Shown in pieces: positions 28,911 to 36,848 of a DNA stretch of 64,000 nucleotides. Made by a program: the position numbers and the translations under genes. The first letter of the stretch is position 1. Every line of letters starts with the position of its first letter. The notes under the pieces are model-generated. The model did no database searches. It was not told where the DNA came from and saw only the letters and a list, made by a program, of their open reading frames with translations. The stretch is from assembly GCA_946626535.1 (NCBI GenBank), contig CAMOUK010000002.1, forward strand, positions 1 to 64,000, in the 5' to 3' direction. Source of the stretch: an uncultured Caryophanales bacterium. GTDB lineage: Bacteria > Bacillota_I > Bacilli_A > Acholeplasmatales > Anaeroplasmataceae.

Positions 28911-30470
28911 TTAGAACATTGGTGCCAAAATATTCAAGAAGAATGCTAGAAGCTTTTGATACCAAGGACGCTTCTTCCAATCCCTATATGTAATTAGTCT
29001 AGATTTACTAACAGCTTCATTAAAATCATCTTCTGCCTGCTTAGTTATCCTTTGGCTAATTATTAAGCCTCCACATTCATAATGTAAAAATAAGCTTCTA
29101 TAATCCATATTTACAGTACCAGTAAATAAATATTTACCATCCACCATAATATTTTTAGCATGATTAAAGCCTGGAGTATATTCATATATCTTACCACCAG
29201 CAGCTAAAATTTGCCTATAATTTGCCCTACCCATATAAAAGGCAGTCTTTTTATCAGGAATACCAGGCATTAATATTTTAACATCTAGGCCTTCCTTAAT
29301 TTTTAATGCTATCAACGATAACATACCATCATTAATAATGAAATAAGGTGTAGAAATATATAATGTTTTTTTAGCATTAGAAATCATAGATTGGAATAAA
29401 TCATATGCTGGATTTCCATAATATAAAGGACCATCACCAAATGCCATAGTATATATATCATTATTATAGGTTATATCTGGTGCCAAATATTTTTCTAAAT
29501 CAATCTTAGTCTTAGTTGATGTTTTCCAGTCCTGATAAAATAAAAATAAGAATGTATTAACTATTGGTCCTCTATATTTAGCACAGTTATCACGCCAATG
29601 ACCAAATCTATTCTTCTTATTAATATATTCATCTGCCAAATTATCTCCACCGCAATAGCACACCTCACCATCAATAATAAATATCTTTCTATGGTTTCTA
29701 TTATTAATAGTAAAATTAATATTCATACCTATTGGCTCATAATTTGAAATCATACAATTAGGTATCATTGAAATCTTCTTTAAAAATTTATGATTAACAA
29801 CTCTACCAGAGCCAATTGAATCATATAATATTTTTATTTCAACACCTCTTCTACCCTTATCCAATAATATAGGATATAAGGTATCCATTAGATATCCTGG
29901 AGCCACAATGAAAAAATCCATAAAGATATATTTTTTTGCTTTTATAACCTCATCAACTATATCTTCAAACTTATCATATATATCTGTAAAGAATACAACA
30001 TCACAATTCTTATATACTGGCGCATATGTAGAATTTTGAACTGTTCTAACAATATTTGCTGCTATATAATCTTCATTTTCTAACTCTTCAATACAGCCAG
30101 GATCTTTAATATGTCTTGATTCTTCTATTAGCTCTCTTCTTTTTCTACCCGTTCTTCTTCTAGAAAAGCTATTTAAAACATATAGAAAACAGAAAGGTAA
30201 TGGGAATAATAAGATTAAAACAGTCCATGTTAGCTTATATGATACTAGTATTGGCTTTGCCATAATATATAAAACAAAGCCAAAGCCGACAACTAAAGAT
30301 AAGTAATAAACATATCTAAAAGCTATCCACGTCTCAAAATTTGAAATATTAAATGCGAAAATCAAACCTGAGATTATTAAAACAAATTGAAGTAAAAAAA
30401 TCAGTAATGAGATAAAATATAAAATTATTTTTTTCCATATAGGTAAGGACATTCGCTCATTAACTGTCAT
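28911..30470 (-). CDS. Cardiolipin synthase-like phospholipase D family protein
   Basis: 519 residues from ATG 30470, chosen because AGGAGG is 8 nt upstream; an ATG at 30476 is too close to it. Two N-terminal membrane helices, a basic linker (SRRRTGRKRR), then two HKD motifs: NHRKIFIIDG and HAKNIMVDG, each with the HxK and Asp and followed by GG/GT loops. This is the standard bacterial cardiolipin synthase layout (condensing two phosphatidylglycerols). The gene starts 12 nt after the secreted endonuclease gene and likely shares its transcript. No terminator is evident; the next promoter begins within its 3' edge. Confidence 0.88.
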   Translation of the reverse strand: MTVNERMSLPIWKKIILYFISLLIFLLQFVLIISGLIFAFNISNFETWIAFRYVYYLSLVVGFGFVLYIMAKPILVSYKLTWTVLILLFPLPFCFLYVLNSFSRRRTGRKRRELIEESRHIKDPGCIEELENEDYIAANIVRTVQNSTYAPVYKNCDVVFFTDIYDKFEDIVDEVIKAKKYIFMDFFIVAPGYLMDTLYPILLDKGRRGVEIKILYDSIGSGRVVNHKFLKKISMIPNCMISNYEPIGMNINFTINNRNHRKIFIIDGEVCYCGGDNLADEYINKKNRFGHWRDNCAKYRGPIVNTFLFLFYQDWKTSTKTKIDLEKYLAPDITYNNDIYTMAFGDGPLYYGNPAYDLFQSMISNAKKTLYISTPYFIINDGMLSLIALKIKEGLDVKILMPGIPDKKTAFYMGRANYRQILAAGGKIYEYTPGFNHAKNIMVDGKYLFTGTVNMDYRSLFLHYECGGLIISQRITKQAEDDFNEAVSKSRLITYRDWKKRPWYQKLLAFFLNILAPMF

Positions 30471-30482
30471 AAGCATCCCCTC

Positions 30483-31352
30483 CTAATAATTAGCTGTTAA
30501 TTCTGGATATAATATTTTTAAATATTCAGGATGATCAATAAATGGATTTCTATTTCCCTGAATATTAAACACTTTTTCATTTCTTTCCTTTTCTTCTTCT
30601 GATACTGGATCTTCGTAGAACCATTTAATTAAACAAGCTAAATCATTAACATAATATTGACCGCTAAATGGTTTAGTATCGCCAGATGCTAATTCTAAAT
30701 CTAAATCATCCAAATCATCATAAGCTTTACCATTATATGTATAAGATGTATAATCATCAGCTTCATATCTTACTGTCATATAAAATAAAGCTCTTGCAAT
30801 ATCTCCTCTTATCTCAGGTCTTGGAGTATAAAATAAACCGCCCTCACCAAAAGGATCATCTCCTCTAGATGAATTTGTAGTATATTCAGTAGCTCTTACA
30901 TGAAATATATCATTGTGAGCTGGTAGGTAATCTCCATTCCATTTTTGCTTAAAGCCATTAGATTGAGGATATAGATGCTCTCTATTCCACTCTCCAGTTT
31001 TTCCTTCTGAACCAACATGCTTAGATTTTAAAATTGATTGTCCTGAATAAAAGCATAAAATATTATTCTTATTATTAGGATCTTGATCTGCAGTTTCTAA
31101 TGCTGTCCAAACTTCCTTATAAGTCAATCTTTTGGTATGACTTTGTTCAACTAATTTATGTAATTCATTTTTAAAAGCATTGGAATCATCTTTAGATACA
31201 TTAACAATTGGTAAATAATATTTTTCAGTTGGAGTTAATTCATCACCATGTGTTGTTTCACCAGTATTTGATGAATTCTCCTTTTTATTACAGCCAGTAA
31301 TTAGCAATAGGCTAAATGTAATAATTATAAAAAATAATATTCTTCTTTTCAT
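30483..31352 (-). CDS. Secreted endonuclease I family lipoprotein
   Basis: 289 residues. Lipoprotein signal ending in LITGC (Cys20 region). The nuclease core has NREHLYPQSNGF, then AHNDIFHVRATEYTTNSSRG and DDPFGE, matching the endonuclease I/NucM beta-beta-alpha-metal motif (NREHVWPQS, DLHHLRP, NSSRGN, PFGE). It should be an extracellular, membrane-anchored non-specific DNase/RNase, for example for nutrient nucleic acids. The Asp-Leu-His-His step is varied (NDIFHVRA), so the second His position deserves checking. Followed closely by the cardiolipin-synthase-like gene. Confidence 0.88.
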   Translation of the reverse strand: MKRRILFFIIITFSLLLITGCNKKENSSNTGETTHGDELTPTEKYYLPIVNVSKDDSNAFKNELHKLVEQSHTKRLTYKEVWTALETADQDPNNKNNILCFYSGQSILKSKHVGSEGKTGEWNREHLYPQSNGFKQKWNGDYLPAHNDIFHVRATEYTTNSSRGDDPFGEGGLFYTPRPEIRGDIARALFYMTVRYEADDYTSYTYNGKAYDDLDDLDLELASGDTKPFSGQYYVNDLACLIKWFYEDPVSEEEKERNEKVFNIQGNRNPFIDHPEYLKILYPELTANY

Positions 31353-31423
31353 TAAACATCACCTAATTCCCATTAAAATAATTATAACTATTTTTTATAA
31401 AAATTTAAAGAGTGAAGAATATT

Positions 31424-31447
31424 AATAGACCGTAAAAACGGTCTATT
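31424..31447 (-). terminator. Terminator of tandem HD-GYP gene
   Basis: AATAGACCGT / ACGGTCTATT perfect 10-bp stem with a 4-nt loop shortly after the stop codon; U-rich only in part. Confidence 0.6.
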
Positions 31448-31461
31448 ATAATTAATTATAT

Positions 31462-32700
31462 TCATCCAAATATTTTATTAATATCTTCTACTATATTTTT
31501 ATCTATTTTATTATCAAAAGCCATTTGTCTCATAATATCTATGGCATTCTTATGTCTAAGTTCATCTTTATAGCTTCTTTTTTCTGATAAAGCCTGATAA
31601 ATGTCAACACAGGCAAGTAGCCTATCTTCAAATGATAAATCATCACCATCTAAATTTGTCATATAACCTGTGCCATCAAGCTTTTCATGGTGGCGTGATG
31701 CCCATCTTGTAATATCTTCTATTCCAGAAATACCGGATAATATTTTTTCAGTTGCTTTAGCATGATTTTTAATATGCTCAAATTCTTCACTTGTAAGCTT
31801 ATCTGGCTTTTCTAAAATATCATTTGTAATAATTAGTTTACCAATATCATGGAAGGCCCCAGCAAAATAAAATCTAATAGCCTTATCATCATCAAATTTA
31901 TAATACTTAGCCATTTTATAGCATTTTGATGCTACACCTAGTGAATGATTTTTTGTTACTGAAGACTTGTAATCTACAATATTTGCAAAAAATTGACAAA
32001 TATTTTTGATTTGTTGATCTGAATAATCACAAATCTCACTCCTTAGATTTTCCTTTAAGAAATTGATTACGCCTTGCTTTTGTAAAATTAAAATATCATC
32101 GTAGCTTAAAGAATTTACTAAAGCATCTATCATTCTTTTAGAAAATAGCTTATTTTCCAATTTTGTAATTTTACCAATAGCATCATCAAATTGTGCTTTT
32201 GTTAATGTTTTTAAATCGAATAAAACATCCATCATATCAGCAATATGAATAATTTCAGCCATTTCAGGAACCTCATAATACTTTTTATGTAAAGGTCCTG
32301 TTCCATCAGCATTTTCATGGTGGTAAAGCAAAACATTTTTAACATCTGTTTTAAATGGAATTAGAGCGATGTTTTTTTCTCCTACCACATTATGTCTTGG
32401 ATCATTTAAAAAGCCAACTCTAATTTTATTAGCATCTGAGGATGTTAATTGATCGTAATCATAAAAATTACCATCATTATATTCCTCTCTTACATATTCA
32501 GTAAATGCATTATCATGTAATATTGCAAGACCAACTAAATCATTTAATTTATCATTATCATAATTTAAATATTTACCAATTAAATATGATATAAAAGCAA
32601 CATGCTTACCATGCTCATTAGAAATACCACCCATTTCATACTGAACGGTATCTAACGCATATGATAAAGCATATAGCGTCTCAGTTAGATTCAATTTCAT
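31462..32700 (-). CDS. Tandem HD / HD-GYP domain protein
   Basis: 412 residues from ATG 32700, which has GGAG 9 nt upstream; the frame is open to 32751. First HD domain (~20-165): His33, LHDN at 61-64, then YHHENADGTG at 126-135, a near-GYP motif. Second HD-GYP (~245-390): HSLG, HDIGK at 284-288, KNHAKATEKIL, HHEKLDGTGY at 337-346. Both halves keep HD and HHE.DG.G elements, so two active centres are possible. No membrane segment. Predicted c-di-GMP phosphodiesterase. It has its own promoter and lies immediately after the terminator of the TIR/RyR cassette. Confidence 0.87.
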   Translation of the reverse strand: MKLNLTETLYALSYALDTVQYEMGGISNEHGKHVAFISYLIGKYLNYDNDKLNDLVGLAILHDNAFTEYVREEYNDGNFYDYDQLTSSDANKIRVGFLNDPRHNVVGEKNIALIPFKTDVKNVLLYHHENADGTGPLHKKYYEVPEMAEIIHIADMMDVLFDLKTLTKAQFDDAIGKITKLENKLFSKRMIDALVNSLSYDDILILQKQGVINFLKENLRSEICDYSDQQIKNICQFFANIVDYKSSVTKNHSLGVASKCYKMAKYYKFDDDKAIRFYFAGAFHDIGKLIITNDILEKPDKLTSEEFEHIKNHAKATEKILSGISGIEDITRWASRHHEKLDGTGYMTNLDGDDLSFEDRLLACVDIYQALSEKRSYKDELRHKNAIDIMRQMAFDNKIDKNIVEDINKIFG

Positions 32701-32722
32701 AAAGGTCATCTCCGTATATCTT

Positions 32723-32751
32723 ATAATAGCATAAATTAAAATTATTAACAA
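32723..32751 (-). promoter_or_regulatory. Promoter of tandem HD-GYP gene
   Basis: TTGTTA (32746-32751) and TATTAT (32723-32728) with 17-nt spacing on the minus strand. Confidence 0.6.
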
Positions 32752-32781
32752 ATAAAAAAAATAAGACTTTCATCTTATTTT
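32752..32781 (-). terminator. Terminator of the TIR/RyR cassette
   Basis: AAAATAAGA / TCTTATTTT with a 6-nt loop and U-tract, overlapping the stop of the 75-residue frame. It marks the 3' end of the transcript that begins at the membrane-protein gene. Confidence 0.65.
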
Positions 32782-33002
32782 CTCTTCTTATATAGCTTAT
32801 ATTTATCCAACCAAATGTCTTCCTGCTCAATAATATCATCCTCATCAGATAAGTCATCATAAAAATGATGAATAAAGAAGTTATGACTCATATTATCATA
32901 ATAATAATCACTAATTTCACTAGCAAGGCCTATTGCTAATATTTTATATTTTTCTTTATTATAGCATAATGCCATTAAATAATTAGCTCTCGCCCTATCC
33001 AT
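32775..33002 (-). CDS. Small acidic/Tyr-rich protein at the end of the TIR cassette
   Basis: 75 residues from ATG 33002, supported by AAGGA 7 nt upstream. Composition: ANYLMALCYNKEKYKI, SDYYYDNMSHNF, an acidic stretch (DLSDEDDIIEQED) and a basic end YKLYKKRK. No family recognised. It is in exactly the same reading frame as the TIR gene and the frame is open all the way back to the TIR stop codon, so it may instead be the detached C-terminal part of a longer TIR protein, or part of a separate gene without a standard start. Confidence 0.45.
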   Translation of the reverse strand: MDRARANYLMALCYNKEKYKILAIGLASEISDYYYDNMSHNFFIHHFYDDLSDEDDIIEQEDIWLDKYKLYKKRK

Positions 33003-33161
33003 TTTATTATCCTTATTCGTTAAGGTATTATAATATTTTTTTAAATATTTCTTTTGGCTTGAAGTGATATAATCCTCATCTAAAAAATCTACAAGCTCAG
33101 TTAATATCTTTTTGTATGTCTTATAGTATTTATTTTCTATATTATTATTTTTACACTCAGT
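33003..33161 (-). other. Open stretch joining TIR stop codon to the 75-residue frame
   Basis: 53 consecutive sense codons in frame with both the TIR gene and the small protein. They read as plausible helical protein (ENKYYKTYKKILTEL, DFLDEDYI, SQKKYLKKYYNTL) and contain no ATG. In such AT-rich DNA, 53 codons without TAA/TAG/TGA would be uncommon by chance. Likely coding or recently coding. Confidence 0.45.
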
Positions 33162-34199
33162 TTATTTTTCAATTATCGATTTTGTTATTACCTTTGTATG
33201 ATGAAGCTTCAATGTTATCATATCCTTATATTCTTTAACATCTGGATTATTTTTATTATCTTTAATTCCTGCAATATAAATAACAAATTCAGATGTTGTT
33301 ATAATATTATGAATACTTTCAATTTCAAGTGTTAAACAAATTCTTTTAGTCTTTGATAATGAATTTAAAAAATCTTCATTCGTTAAAAAATCAATATTAA
33401 TACAATTATAGCCTCTATCTAAAATATTTTCAGAATAATTACAATCAATTCTGTTTATATATTCGTGTAATATTTCTGTTCCCTTTACATCAATTAATTT
33501 TATTTCCTTAGCATAAACTATATTAACCTGATCATTTTTTGAATTAGTTGGCAATAATACCATTCTATACAAAACATTACCACCCAAATCAATATAATTA
33601 TTTTCCATTAATGCAACCTCCTTATCATCGCCATTAATGGAAAAAATAGATATTTCACTTGAAAAATTTATGAATGAATAAGAATTAGAGCTTGATGGTT
33701 TAACACTAACCTCAAGCTGTTTATTTACTTCATGTGGTATAATACTATATTTTTTTAATGAATCAGCAATTCTCTCAATCAAGCTTGAATCATTTAAAAT
33801 ATAAATATTATCCTGAGGCAACAAATCATATATTTTTCCTGCTGTTAAAACATCACGGACATTTGTTGATTCACTCTTTAATCTTAAATATTTGTCCTTA
33901 ATCGACTCATTATCTAATATTACCGCAAAATAATGATAATTAGCTCTTTCTTCTTCGTTTTTAGCACATCTTAGCTCCTCTAAAACAGGAACAGAAATCA
34001 ATGAATTATCAGAAATGAAAACTATTGTACACTTGGTTGAAAGAACATATTCTTCAGCCTTTTCTTTCCAATTTTCTCCAGCGGAAAATGAACTATCCAT
34101 TAAAATTGAATAGCCTATTTTTTGTAAATTTTGTACTATTTTTAATACTTCATCCTCATCTTTGTGGGAATAAGAAATAAAACAATCCTTAAATTCCAT
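33162..34199 (-). CDS. TIR-domain protein of the TIR/RyR/membrane cassette
   Basis: 345 residues. TIR domain (TIR_2 type) at ~1-115: DCFISYSHKDEDEV (betaA), ILMDSSFSAGENW, STKCTIVFISDNSLIS, then VLEELRCA holding the likely catalytic Glu74/75. TIR domains with this Glu often cleave or cyclise NAD+. Residues ~175-345 form an unrecognised beta-rich domain (EISIFSINGDD, EIKLIDVKGTEIL, RICLTLEIESI, FVIYIAG). It starts 8 nt after the RyR gene, so is translationally coupled. Not a ThsB/Thoeris pair: no ThsA-like gene nearby. Enzymatic activity is inference from the family. Confidence 0.88.
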   Translation of the reverse strand: MEFKDCFISYSHKDEDEVLKIVQNLQKIGYSILMDSSFSAGENWKEKAEEYVLSTKCTIVFISDNSLISVPVLEELRCAKNEEERANYHYFAVILDNESIKDKYLRLKSESTNVRDVLTAGKIYDLLPQDNIYILNDSSLIERIADSLKKYSIIPHEVNKQLEVSVKPSSSNSYSFINFSSEISIFSINGDDKEVALMENNYIDLGGNVLYRMVLLPTNSKNDQVNIVYAKEIKLIDVKGTEILHEYINRIDCNYSENILDRGYNCINIDFLTNEDFLNSLSKTKRICLTLEIESIHNIITTSEFVIYIAGIKDNKNNPDVKEYKDMITLKLHHTKVITKSIIEK

Positions 34200-34207
34200 A
34201 ATATTAC

Positions 34208-34492
34208 CTATTTTTCAATTTTATAGCCTAATTTAATAATTAGCTTTAATGTTTCATATGCTGTGTTTCTATCATATTCCTTTTCAGATTCAGGAAGTTC
34301 TTCATATGGAACTAAGAGTGGAGTTTGTTTTTTCTCTAAGCTCTTTTCTTCTCCATATTTCCAGCCCTCCTTTATTCTTCCTAAAGCCCAAACATCGTGA
34401 ACGTTAGAAGCAATCAGCTCTCTTAATTCGATTAAATCATCAGATAATTTAATATTTGATGTATCTATTGGTTTTGGATTATACATATTCAT
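34208..34492 (-). CDS. Stand-alone RyR (ryanodine-receptor repeat) domain protein
   Basis: 94 residues, essentially one RyR domain: NVHDVWALGRI (30-40), GWKYGEEKS (43-51), PLLVPYEELPESEK (58-71), DRNTAYETLKLIIKLGYKI (74-92). These are the conserved Asn/His-x-x-Trp, GW.YG, LvPy..L and N.TA.etlk.l..lGY positions of the family. In prokaryotes RyR domains occur in conflict-type gene neighbourhoods and have been proposed to bind nucleotide-like ligands. It lies between a membrane protein (2-nt gap) and a TIR protein (8-nt gap). Start could also be the second Met (MYNPKP). Confidence 0.88.
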   Translation of the reverse strand: MNMYNPKPIDTSNIKLSDDLIELRELIASNVHDVWALGRIKEGWKYGEEKSLEKKQTPLLVPYEELPESEKEYDRNTAYETLKLIIKLGYKIEK

Positions 34493-34494
34493 AC

Positions 34495-36714
34495 TTATTT
34501 TAGATATTTTATTATTTCTTTATATAATTCTTTCATTTGAATATCCTTATTAATATCATAAAATATTAAATCCATATTATCATAATCATAAACTATAACA
34601 TCACTATATCCATCTGTTATCTTTTCTTCATGATTTTGATTATAAATATGTTTTAAATTTGAAACGTAATAATAATATTCTCTAATTCCCAAAGAAGATG
34701 TTATAGCTAGATGATAAAGCTCATCCTTTGATCTAGTAGTAATAGTCTCATTTTTAATCGTTTGATCAAAGCAATATGATTTAGTCATAGGAAGCACTCC
34801 TTGAGCAAGCTCAAAGGCATTCCATTTTTCTTTTTCTATATAAGCTAAAACATCTCGAATTTCATAATTATTCTTTTCATTCTTTTTAACTTCATAGAAC
34901 TTTAAAAAATCTATATTCTTTAAATCTACAATTGATTTAAAATCCTCTATTCGATTAGCCTTTTTATCACATTTATATTTATCGTTAATTAATCTCTTTA
35001 AATCATCAATATTATTTATATCATTATTATCTAAAGCTTTAAGCATCGCCATTTTAAAGAATAATGAATAAACTGAATACATATTAGATTTTCTCTTTAT
35101 TGAGCTTAGGTTTTCCCAAGGCTTGCTATCATTAGTATATATTGAATATTGATCGTGATATTTTTTTGCAAGCTTCAAAATTTGATTTCCTATAACATTA
35201 TTATATGTTAATACATCCTGATTACTTCCAAAACTATAAATACCACTAGCAACATCATAGCTCTTATCCTTCATTCTAATAAAATAGGTATTATAAGCCT
35301 TATGACCATTTACATTAATATGGTTCATATTATTTCTTAATTTATAAGCAATATCAGAATTCTTTAAATCTGAATCAATTGAAATTAAAAAATAATTAAT
35401 TTGATTTCTTTTTTTACAATTATCATTAATTTCATCAAATAAAGTTTTCACAAAATCATCTGCAAATATAGATGTATTGTTTTTAATATCTATATGTGAA
35501 ATATAATCATCAGGTAAATCTAAATAATTATCCTTATCCTTATATGATTTTTTATCATATTTAAATAATCCATTTATTAATTCAAAGCATTCAATCTTAG
35601 ATTTTGAATCATATATTTTAACATTCATTCTTTTAGATGTTAAAACATCATTCTTTTCTACAAATTGATTACAAATTAGTACATCTCTTAATACAGCCTG
35701 ATTTACCTTTCCAAAGCCCAAAACATAAATATTTATATCAGCATCATTAATAGTTAAATCTGGATTGATTAAATTTGAATCTAGATATTTAGCAAAATTA
35801 TGATGCTTAATAAATTCATGAGAAATTAGATCATATTTATTAATTATTCTAATTTTTCCATTAGCTAGTGCTTTATCACTATTTTTAGATGATAATATAT
35901 TATTTAAAAATCTTTCTTGTTCAACATTTGTAATAGAAATATATTCTACATTTTCCTTTAAATTATTAATTGATATATTAATAAAATCAAAATTCATTTT
36001 ATCCTCATCAAAGAATGTAATGATTTTTATATTCTTTTTTGATTTTATCAATTCATTGATTGTTTTATTTATTTGTTCTTTATTACCATAGACTTTGGCT
36101 ATAAAAGGAATTTTATAATTATTTAAAAAGAATTTTATATTATCATGTTTATCTAATTTAGAATTATCGATAACAAAATATGCTTTATGACTTGTTTTAT
36201 TCCTTTTATTTATATATTCATTATAATAATTCTTTAAATATTCCTTAGAATCATCATTAAAACCCAATATATAATCTATTTCATCACATTTTTCAAAAAG
36301 CATTTTACCTTTTCTTATTATATTAGATAAACTAATAATTATTAACGATATAGATATGCTTATTAATGCAAAGCAAGAAATTACATAAATTCCAATATAT
36401 GAAGATAGTAAGAACATTGAAGCAACAGTATTTAAAGAAATTAATTTTCTACAAATATCAACATTTATCGATAATGCAACAATTCCAACAGCATCCTTAA
36501 ATGATGATGTAATGCTACCTAAAGCATCATTATTATTGTAATAAAATTGTCCAAATAGCAAAATAATGATGGTTGCAACAACTATTACTGGATAGATTGC
36601 TGTATCTTTTATTGATAATTTATGGTGTTTTTTAGTCTTTTTATATAAGTAATAGAACAAATAAAGCTCCAATCCCAAAAATAAAATTGATATGACAATT
36701 ATTAAAGAATCCAT
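34495..36714 (-). CDS. Multi-pass membrane protein with tandem Rossmann (TrkA-N-like) domains and possible C-terminal RyR-like domain
   Basis: 739 residues. Membrane helices near 3-23, 40-58, and two between 95 and 132. A cytosolic first Rossmann-like domain follows (DYILGFNDD at 147-155) and a second with a clear dinucleotide loop YVLGFGKVNQAVLRDVL (330-346). The C-terminal region has EKWNAFELAQGVLP (~630-643) and KDELYHLAI, which loosely recall the RWNAf...G and HxxL elements of RyR-type domains. N-terminal membrane plus NAD-binding domains resemble ligand-gated K+ uptake/channel regulators, but no pore filter is visible. Probable membrane effector or sensor of the cassette (inference). GGAGG lies 8 nt before ATG; first gene of the unit. 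Confidence 0.75.
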   Translation of the reverse strand: MDSLIIVISILFLGLELYLFYYLYKKTKKHHKLSIKDTAIYPVIVVATIIILLFGQFYYNNNDALGSITSSFKDAVGIVALSINVDICRKLISLNTVASMFLLSSYIGIYVISCFALISISISLIIISLSNIIRKGKMLFEKCDEIDYILGFNDDSKEYLKNYYNEYINKRNKTSHKAYFVIDNSKLDKHDNIKFFLNNYKIPFIAKVYGNKEQINKTINELIKSKKNIKIITFFDEDKMNFDFINISINNLKENVEYISITNVEQERFLNNILSSKNSDKALANGKIRIINKYDLISHEFIKHHNFAKYLDSNLINPDLTINDADINIYVLGFGKVNQAVLRDVLICNQFVEKNDVLTSKRMNVKIYDSKSKIECFELINGLFKYDKKSYKDKDNYLDLPDDYISHIDIKNNTSIFADDFVKTLFDEINDNCKKRNQINYFLISIDSDLKNSDIAYKLRNNMNHINVNGHKAYNTYFIRMKDKSYDVASGIYSFGSNQDVLTYNNVIGNQILKLAKKYHDQYSIYTNDSKPWENLSSIKRKSNMYSVYSLFFKMAMLKALDNNDINNIDDLKRLINDKYKCDKKANRIEDFKSIVDLKNIDFLKFYEVKKNEKNNYEIRDVLAYIEKEKWNAFELAQGVLPMTKSYCFDQTIKNETITTRSKDELYHLAITSSLGIREYYYYVSNLKHIYNQNHEEKITDGYSDVIVYDYDNMDLIFYDINKDIQMKELYKEIIKYLK

Positions 36715-36737
36715 TTTATGCCTCCAAAAATATAATT

Positions 36738-36743
36738 ATTATA
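36738..36743 (-). promoter_or_regulatory. Probable -10 element for the TIR/RyR cassette
   Basis: TATAAT 24 nt before the ATG of the membrane-protein gene. A TTGATA lies upstream but 22 nt away, so the -35 is uncertain. It sits right after the rpoC terminator, implying an independent transcript. Confidence 0.4.
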
Positions 36744-36810
36744 ACGAAACATCTTGATTTTATTGTATCAAAAAAATATAGCATATAAAATATATATTTT
36801 AAACAAACGA

Positions 36811-36839
36811 AAAAAAATCCATTAGATTGCTCTAATGGA
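36811..36839 (-). terminator. Terminator of rpoB-rpoC
   Basis: TCCATTAGA / TCTAATGGA with 4-nt loop and a seven-U tail on the minus strand. Confidence 0.85.
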
Positions 36840-36848
36840 CTTTTATTA

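Noticed and set aside
33162..34199. TIR gene as part of a Thoeris system
   Set aside because: No ThsA-like SIR2/SLOG or other ThsA effector nearby; neighbours are RyR and a membrane Rossmann protein.
34495..36714. Potassium channel assignment for the membrane protein
   Set aside because: Rossmann domains recall TrkA/RCK proteins, but no TVGYG-like selectivity filter is present.
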